64,000 nucleotides of DNA from Membranipora membranacea (Eukaryota > Bryozoa > Gymnolaemata > Cheilostomatida > Membraniporidae): contig OU612069.1 of NCBI GenBank assembly GCA_914767715.1, forward strand, positions 12,521,387-12,585,386, read 5' to 3'. Shown piece by piece: positions 57,468 to 64,000 of the stretch. Under the pieces are notes generated by a model, which worked only from the letters and a program-made list of their open reading frames with translations, did not search any database and was not told the DNA's origin. Every line of letters starts with the position of its first letter. The first letter of the stretch is position 1. Made by a program: the position numbers and the translations under genes.

Positions 57468-57952
57468 CTCAATAATAGGAATCGGCAGTGAAACATCCTA
57501 AAATCTGACAATCTGACAAACACAAATTATGTCTGAGAATTAAACCCACTGCTTAATTTTCAGCTCGCTAGGTAATTGTTACTGAGACATAATTACAGTT
57601 GTAGAGAGAGTCGGTCATGATGAAGCACTAAATGTCACTCGAAGACTATGATGAATACAATGAGTGAAATGGAAACAATGAGTAGATACTAAGAAGCACT
57701 CAGAAATAATGCTATGATGCAATATATCAGCGCCTCTGGTATATGATAAGCATAGTTGAAATGTACTACATGTGTAGGTAAATTGGACTAGAAACAGAGA
57801 TTTGCTGGGCGCTATTGTTCTAAGGTTCAATAATAGGGATTAGCAGTGTATAATTCAATATGTGACAATCTGACAAACACAACTTTATCTGAGAAATAAA
57901 CTGGGCACAGCTTATTTTGCACCTCAGTAGGTATTTGTTACTGAGACATAAT
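57468..57952. repeat. 125-bp direct repeat upstream of the TRIM-like gene
   Basis: Two copies (57,468-57,593 and 57,824-57,952) share CAATAATAGGAAT-GCAGTG, TGACAATCTGACAAACACAA and GTTACTGAGACATAATT in order, about 230 bases apart. A reminder of LTR-like or solo-element structure, but no coding sequence lies between the copies. Confidence 0.6.
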
Positions 57953-58131
57953 TCGTCTCATGTCATGGTCAAGTGCTGCCTGGTAAAAAAACTGTTTGTG
58001 GCAAGCTTTGAACAAATAAGACGATATGTCATTGGTGTTACACTACACAAATACAACAACACAGAAATTATGTAGGGTATTTTGTATAGATACAATATTG
58101 ACGTAATAAGGACATTGCAATTGCTGCTTTG

Positions 58132-58529
58132 CTAGCCTGTCTTGACAAGCTTTGTTCCCTCACCCCCCCCCCCCCCCCCACTGAACAAAGCTTGTCAACT
58201 CTTGCATGCTCAACTGTCGAGCAGCCGATATTAAATATTGTCTTCTCTTGCGACCGAGAAGATAACTCCTTCATCACACTAATCAATTTGTATACAATAC
58301 TATACAAATTGATTAGTAAGGTAAAGGAGTTATCTTCTCGATCGCAAGAGAAGACAATATTTAATATCGGCTGCTCGACTATCCAATTTGATTAGTGAAA
58401 TAAAGGAGTTATCTTCCCGATCGCAAGAGAAGACAATATTTAATATCGGCTGCTCGACAGTCAAGCATGCTAGAGTTGACAAGCTTTGTTCCCCCCCCCC
58501 ACCGTACAAAGCTTGTCAAGACAGGCTAG
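58132..58529. repeat. 400-bp nested palindrome with C-run corners
   Basis: Outer arms CTAGCCTGTCTTGACAAGCT-TTGT (58,132-58,155) and 58,506-58,529 match perfectly. Inside each is a C-run flanked by ACAAGCTTTGTTC and its inverse, forming a side hairpin. Inner arms 58,200-58,295 and 58,300-58,379 (GTCGAGCAGCCGATATTAAA ... GGAGTTATCTTC) pair closely around ATACAATACTAT. The right arm is then repeated a second time (58,383-58,475). The whole could fold into a cruciform. It lies about 1 kb upstream of the TRIM-like start. Probably a foldback transposon. Confidence 0.75.
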
Positions 58530-58665
58530 GTTGGACCCTCCTTGCAGATTTTCACACCCACTTTCCACTTTTTGTAATTCTCACTATTTCCTCCTGATTT
58601 GAGAGGAAACAGCCCCTTTCGCTGGATTAAGCGAATAAACGGTGTCGGGATAGCTGCAAGTAGAA

Positions 58666-58716
58666 TTTCATTATCAACCACTTTACCAGCCAAGTGGATA
58701 GTGGTTGATAATGAAA
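58666..58716. repeat. Perfect 16-bp hairpin
   Basis: TTTCATTATCAACCAC (58,666-58,681) and its exact inverse (58,701-58,716) with a 19-base loop. Confidence 0.65.
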
Positions 58717-58873
58717 ATAATTAAAGCAATGAGTAACACAGATTACATGACAATCACTGCAGTTCCATGGATCGACCTAAAGCTATTAATAAGGTTGTAT
58801 GAGCTATGGAACTGCCGCCGAGCTTGCGCTGAGCTCAAGGTTCAGGTCGCACTACGCTTCTAGCACTAGGGCA

Positions 58874-58945
58874 GGTTGGCGTGGCCGAGTGGTTAGCACC
58901 TGAGTCTCTGGTATGGGAGACCTTGGTTTTTTTCTCAGCTCTATC
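58874..58945 (+). mobile_element. tRNA-like fragment, probable SINE head
   Basis: GGTTGGCGTGGCCGAGTGG followed by TTAGCACCTGAGTCTC and GGTATGGGAGACCTTGG resembles the first two thirds of a Ser/Leu tRNA. No B-box or matching acceptor end follows (the text runs into TTTTTTTCTCAGC), so it is not a working tRNA. Confidence 0.35.
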
Positions 58946-59650
58946 ATGGAACTCGCTGCATATTTTGAGATCGAGCCAAGAGGTGACAATTCAGCACGGT
59001 CTAAGCCGAGCTCGAAATTCATATATGGAAACATTGTGTATAACATTATAAGATGACGAAATCATTTAATCCCTCCACTCCTAGGAGCTCAGAGTTTAAC
59101 AAAAGGCATATCTGCATTTTAGTGATTAGCCTATGAACTGAAAAAATGTCTATCAAAGCAGATGGATTTGAACCATTGTTATTTGTATCGAACTAGATTC
59201 TAAACACCCAGGCTTAAATGATTAATTTTTTTCTATCAGAGCAAATGTAAAACATGGATATCATAGGATACCATAGGATACCATGGCAGATTTTAAACAT
59301 TTTTCCCTGGCACTTGGTCTTTATGATGATGCTCTGAGTTGAAGGTTGTTTGAAGACTGTAAAATACTGGCTAGAAAAAGCCAAATAACTTGTGCTGGCT
59401 GTTGGAAGTTTTATAAGTCATAGCATCGAATACTGCTGGTCATACTACTCCCAAAGAGATGATCAGGTATGAAAACTGTATGTGTTTGTTATGTGCAAAA
59501 GTAGGGTTCAGCTGCCACATCGGTTGTCTGAAGTCCCCTATAAGAATTGCTTCATGTCCATTGCTATAGTATCCTTAAAAAGTAAAGGCTTAAAAACAGG
59601 ATCATTTGTAGGCGTTGGTAATGAGTAGATTTTAGACAAGCTAAATGCAG
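58946..59650. other. Intergenic, no supported gene
   Basis: A small tandem ATAGGATACC near 59,265-59,283 is the only feature noted. Confidence 0.4.
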
Positions 59651-62600
59651 TGGTGTGTTTTGGCGAGTATCTCATGTATCTAGGTACAAGGTACAATCGG
59701 GATATTATATGTTGCTTTGTGTTGCTTGTCGTTTGGGATGGTCTGATATGTTTTAGTCAAAAAGTATGAGAGCGCCTCAATATTGTGGTTTTGGGTGTAG
59801 TGGCAGATATGACAATGTTTAGGTTTTACTGGTGATTGCTGTTGGTTCCTTGAGTATGTACTACTACCTCTACTGGCAGACAATCGGTTCCGATGATGAC
59901 TTCTGCTTTTGAATCATTTTGCGCCAACTCACTCTGTTTTTGTCAACGTCTGCCATCCATTTGTTGGTATGTCGAGAACCCTTGTATCGCAGCTTTGGTC
60001 GAACTCTGCTACGAGATCCGTCCTTCAGTTGAGAGGAGAGTATTTGCTTTGGCAGCCGGTTGTCACTTTTCCTGCAGACATGACCGGTCCATCTCAGTGT
60101 TCGATGTCTAAGGATGTCATACATGCTGGCCAATCCCGTTTTTGGAGTATTTTCTTGTTACTTGTGCGGTGCCACCATATGATATTGAGAATGTACCTCA
60201 GGTGCCCCATCATATATGCGCTAAGCCTGTGGGATGTAATGCGATACACAGTCCATGATTCTACACCAAACAGTAGCGTGGATAGCACTATTGCACGGTA
60301 GACTGCAGGTGGAGGTGCTTATGTCCTATACTCGTTCTCGCAGCCTCCCAAAAGCAGTGGATGCTTCTGACTTCCTGGATTTCAGTTCTTCATGTAGCTT
60401 GTTCTTGTCTGACAATGTTGACCCTAGATATTTGATATGGCTTACTCTTTTTAGATCATGATAATCAATTTTGATATTCAGGCCCTCGGTGTTAGATCCT
60501 GGGACTGGTTGGTACATCATATCTGTCTTTTTGATGTTCATCTTAAGTCGAAATGCTTTTGCTGCATCTGAAAATCTTGTTATGATTGCTTGAGCATCAT
60601 CAGAGCTGTGAGCAATGAAGGCTGTGTCATCCGCGAACAACAATTCTCCCACTAATAAAGCTTTGGTCTTGCATGTTGATTTAAACTGACTGACATTGAA
60701 GAGATCTGGATTTGGGCGGCTTTGTATTAGGACTCCCTTGTTACAGTCATTGAATGCATGGGTTAGATTTGCAGTGAGGAATAAGGAAAAGAGCGTCGGT
60801 GCAAGAACACATCATTGTTTGACCCCATTTGATAACGTAAATGGATCTGAGAGTTCGCCGTTTAAGCTTTCTCTGGCTTGCTTGGTTTTGTGCAAGGCTT
60901 TGATGAGGTTGGTGAACTTCTTCGGGCAGCCATATCTATTAAGCAGCTTCCATAGGGCAGTTCTATTCACAGTGCTGAATGCTTTAGAAAAGATCACGCA
61001 CACCGTGTATAGTGGCATGTTTTGCTGATGCACTTCTCCTGCACCTGTTTTAAACTGAACACCATATCCACTGTACCCATGTCGGCTCGAAAGCCGCACT
61101 GAGCCTCTGGGACAAACTGGTCAATCTGAGAGGAAAGTCTGTTAAGTAGAACTCGTGTAAATACTTTCCCTGGTATGGAAAGAAGTGAGATGCCTCCGAT
61201 AATTACCGCAGATACGTCTATCACCTTTTTTGAATATGGTAAACAGCTGTGCGTCTTTCCAGTCCTGCGGAACTTCATTTTCCTTCCATGCTTCCTATAT
61301 GATGTTAGCCAGCACCTGCAAGGCTCTTTCATCTTCATCATCATTTTATCTCTGAATATATTCCATCAGCACCTGGTGATTTTCCATCGCGAAGCATTCC
61401 GACATTTTCCTGACTTCCTCAACTTCTGGAGTTTCATCTATCCAATCCAGAGGGGATGCCTGCTTGATACTGTCAGTTGTTGCAGATGTCACTGTTGTCT
61501 CGTCGTTCAATAGTTGATTGAAGTGCTCAGTCCATCTGTGCAGCAGGTCTGGTTTCTCTGACAACACATTGTCCAAGAGTTGTGAAGGATGGTTTACTCT
61601 CGGTCCCCATATCCCTCTCATGCTCTGGTAGAAGCCTTTTGTGTCATTGAAGTCAGCCAGTTCCAGTAGTTCAGACGCTTTGTCTGTCCACCATTGGTTC
61701 TTTAACTCCCTCCATCATTGCTGTAGCCCTTTGTGTGCCTGCTTATATTTGGCAGTGGTAGATCGTGTGGTCCGGTTCATCATTCCTGATCTTGCTTCAT
61801 TACTGATATTTATCATCTCAAGCAGTTTGGTGTCGTTATCATCAAGCCAATATTCATGCTTCCTTTTGATGGGGCCCAGTTTTTCTTTAGATGTTTCATA
61901 CAGGATGATCTTAAACTTATCCCACTGCTCTTCCACTGGTTTATCAAGCATTTGACCACATTCTTCTAATTTCTCAGATAGTGCTTCTTTCAGCTCTGCT
62001 TTTACAGATTGAACATTCAACTTGTTAACATCCAGCTTCAATTTCTTACTTGATCTTTTTGACATTCGTTTGAGAATGATAAGGTTTTCTTTCGAAACTA
62101 TAATTATGTGATCAGTGCTGCAGTTTGCGCCTCTGATTGCCCTGATGTTCTTGAAATTTTGGATATCTCATTGACAGGTGATGACAAAGTCAATCAGGTG
62201 CCAATGCTTAGACCTTGGATGCGTCCATGAATTCTGATGCACTGGTTGATGGTTGAAGTAGGTGTTAGTAATGGTTAGTAGTAATGGTGTTAGTAGCTGG
62301 TGTTCAGAACACAGGTCAAGGAGGATTTCTCCATTGCTGTTGGCTCTACCGCTGTTGACTTTTCCCAGTACTTTGGGCCATATGTGGTGGTCTGATCCTA
62401 CGCTGGCAATGAAGTCTCCTAGCAAAATTATTTTGTCTGCATTTGGAATGTCTTTGAGCAGTCCTGGCTGAGCTTGTCATAGAACCCCTCAACCCCTCAA
62501 TGATTTCCGGTGGGTTTGTCATGGTTGGTGCATAGACACTTATGATAGTAGACTGCCTTATGTGCTTCAGCGGTAGTCGTAGAGATATGATTCTATCGTT

Positions 62601-62951
62601 AATGGCTTCAGGCTCCTCTTCCATCTGGGAGACTATAATGTTACTGATTGCTAAAGCTACAACAGCCTGCTTTGGTTCAGTTGATGGTTTTCCGCTCCAA
62701 AATAATATGATGTATCCTGCAGTTTCTTCTCGTATACTCCCGCAACCTGGGAACCTCACCTCACTAAGCGCAGCTATGTCGATACTGTATTTCCTGACTT
62801 TGTTTGCTATGATAGCACTTCTCCCTTCCGGTCTGAAAGCTTCTGTCCTGTCCAAGGTTGTGCGGACATTCCATTCAGCTAGTTTCAGTTTCTGTGATTG
62901 AACCTTGTTAACCTGGGCGACGCCGGTATGAGTTTGCGTTGTCGTTGCCAT
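59650..62951 (-). mobile_element. Decayed RTE-like LINE, minus strand
   Basis: Order 5' to 3' on the minus strand: endonuclease from about 62,890 (LAEWNVRTTLD, IDIAALSEVRFPG, YIILFWSGKPS, IISVYAPTM), LGDFIASVGSDHHIWPKVLG with Ile in place of the conserved Asn of GDFNA (about 62,420), KHWHLIDFVI; a linker with EQWDKFK and EYWLDDND; reverse transcriptase pieces IPGKVFTRVLLNRL, CGFRADMGTVDMVFSLKQVQ, YTVCVIFSKAFSTVNR (motif A with Ser for Asp), ELLFADDTAFIAHS (about 60,645); a C-terminal part with LRWTGHVCRKSDNRLPKQIL; and a tail with HCHICHYTQ. Frames change many times, so it is dead. This domain set is that of the RTE group often labelled craniofacial development protein 2-like. Confidence 0.8.
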
Positions 62952-63300
62952 GATTCATAGAGATTGCTGGCAAGGTATTAGACTACACAGGGTTTTGTCA
63001 GTAACCTGGCAAGGAGAACCCGAGATGAGACCACTGTACCTGTAGTCGCATTGGCTGGCCGGAAGATACATGGAATTATTGAGTCAGGGTGGCACTTTGC
63101 TCCCTTAGCATTTTTCCAGAAGGGGGACAGCTGCAAGGTAGCAGGGTCAACAATATTGTGGTTGTAACTTAGCGGAGGTGCCCTTCTTGAACCTTTGGCT
63201 CTAACCTATACTAGATCACCACCAAGATACTGTGTATCCTCCTTGTTGTCTTGCTCCCAGATTGTCAGCTAGATTTTAAGTGTACAGGCTACTAGTTTGA
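62952..63300. other. Junction between LINE and LTR-element relics
   Basis: No coding frame with support. Ends of the two elements were not resolved. Confidence 0.35.
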
Positions 63301-63302
63301 CA

Positions 63303-64000
63303 TCAGGTAGTTGGGAATCTCCTGATTGAGCATGTGACAGACTGCTTGTGGGGATTGCATGACCCATATATCATGAGGACCTGCGGTCTCTTCACAAGCG
63401 AGTAATAGAGATAATATAGAGCTTCACCAATGTTCTTATTCCCTACATTGACGGTGATAGCTAGAGGTCTTGTAGTGCTTTCAACAGCTTGACATCTTCT
63501 GCTATGAGTTTGAACTGGGTGCCCAGGTTGCTGATCTAGTACATCTGCCACTGTTTTTGCTGTTACATCTGGTATGGGTACCACGTCCCTCCAACTGGTG
63601 AAATGGTCAGAGAGCACTAACTCTATCTTGTTCCCTTGAGGAGAAGGATTGAGAGGTTCCACCAGCCTTATAGATACCACTTACCAAGGACAGCCTTCAG
63701 ATAGTTGCTGTTTGTTCTGGGTTGAGTTGGGTGGCTGTTTATTGCTGCTTGGCAAATCTCACAAGTTTGCATAAGTGACCAGATATCTCTTTCCTAGCCA
63801 TTACCAATTTAGCCTCAGCCATTTGTAGGTTTTATTGATGCCTGTGTGGTGTTGCGTATCTTCTATACCTAGGGTTTGCATAGGCAGAGGGCTGACAGTC
63901 AGCCATTTAGCGTGCTGGTTCTATGTGAATCTTATCTGTAGGATGTCCATATCCAATCAACATGGTAGAAAGTTTTAGCTAACTTCTTTAGCTCAGTGCT
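63303..64000 (-). pseudogene. Ty3/gypsy-like integrase relic, runs off the window
   Basis: The minus-strand frame 63,680-63,303 contains NKIELVLSDHFTSWRDVVPI and PDVTAKTVADVLDQ, the start of a gypsy integrase core (usual form: V-x-S-D-H-F-T-x-W, P-x-x-x-A-x-T-V-A). Instead of the following D-x-G-x-x-F region the frame runs into unrelated text, so the core is broken. Upstream, in shifted frames to 64,000, pieces such as a C-x-x-C motif near 63,750 look like the zinc-binding region that precedes the core. The element continues past the window. Confidence 0.6.

Overview
The window is nuclear DNA from an animal: AT-rich, intron-bearing, full of transposons, with no bacterial gene layout. The retrotransposon set, the domain order of the two large genes and the short GT-AG introns fit an early-branching aquatic invertebrate. 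A sponge is my guess, at low confidence. Host coding sequence is sparse and every host gene I could build lies on the minus strand.

Layout. About 1-17,100 is an array of diverged, partly truncated copies of one gene-like repeat module, peppered with later insertions: a hAT-like MITE (2237-2506), a near-perfect palindromic MITE with a 9-bp target duplication (5642-5763), a DNA transposon with 18-bp inverted ends and a Mutator-like transposase fragment (6929-9027), a dead LINE (9832-11046) and tRNA-derived SINEs. 18,216-30,575 (minus) is an SLX4/BTBD12 homologue, rebuilt here as 16 exons with matching phases: BTB domain, SAP-like region and SLX1-binding C-terminus, plus at least four AT-hook-like motifs and one single-base frameshift. 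Its first exon was not found. A small predicted membrane-protein gene (30,990-31,668, minus) follows. 31.7-44.9 kb is intergenic: foldback elements, a minisatellite, two diverged copies of a roughly 1.6-2 kb block, and a purine tract.

44,904-57,142 (minus) is a five-exon gene for a 504-residue B-box / coiled-coil / beta-propeller protein (TRIM-like, no RING). Its 8.7-kb third intron holds a nearly complete but broken LINE in the opposite orientation plus LTR-element debris, and its second intron holds two foldback MITEs. Upstream lie a 125-bp direct repeat and a 400-bp nested palindrome (58,132-58,529). The right end (59.65-64.0 kb, minus) is transposon: a decayed RTE-like LINE and a Ty3/gypsy integrase relic running off the edge.

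The host genes do not form a pathway. SLX4 is a nuclease scaffold for DNA repair. The TRIM-like protein is probably a cytoplasmic scaffold or regulator. No clearly new defence-like or enzymatic system is visible; the most unusual things are the AT-hooks in SLX4, the decayed repeat array and the palindromic elements. All gene models rest on reading frames, splice signals and phase agreement seen in the sequence; no alignment or expression data were available.
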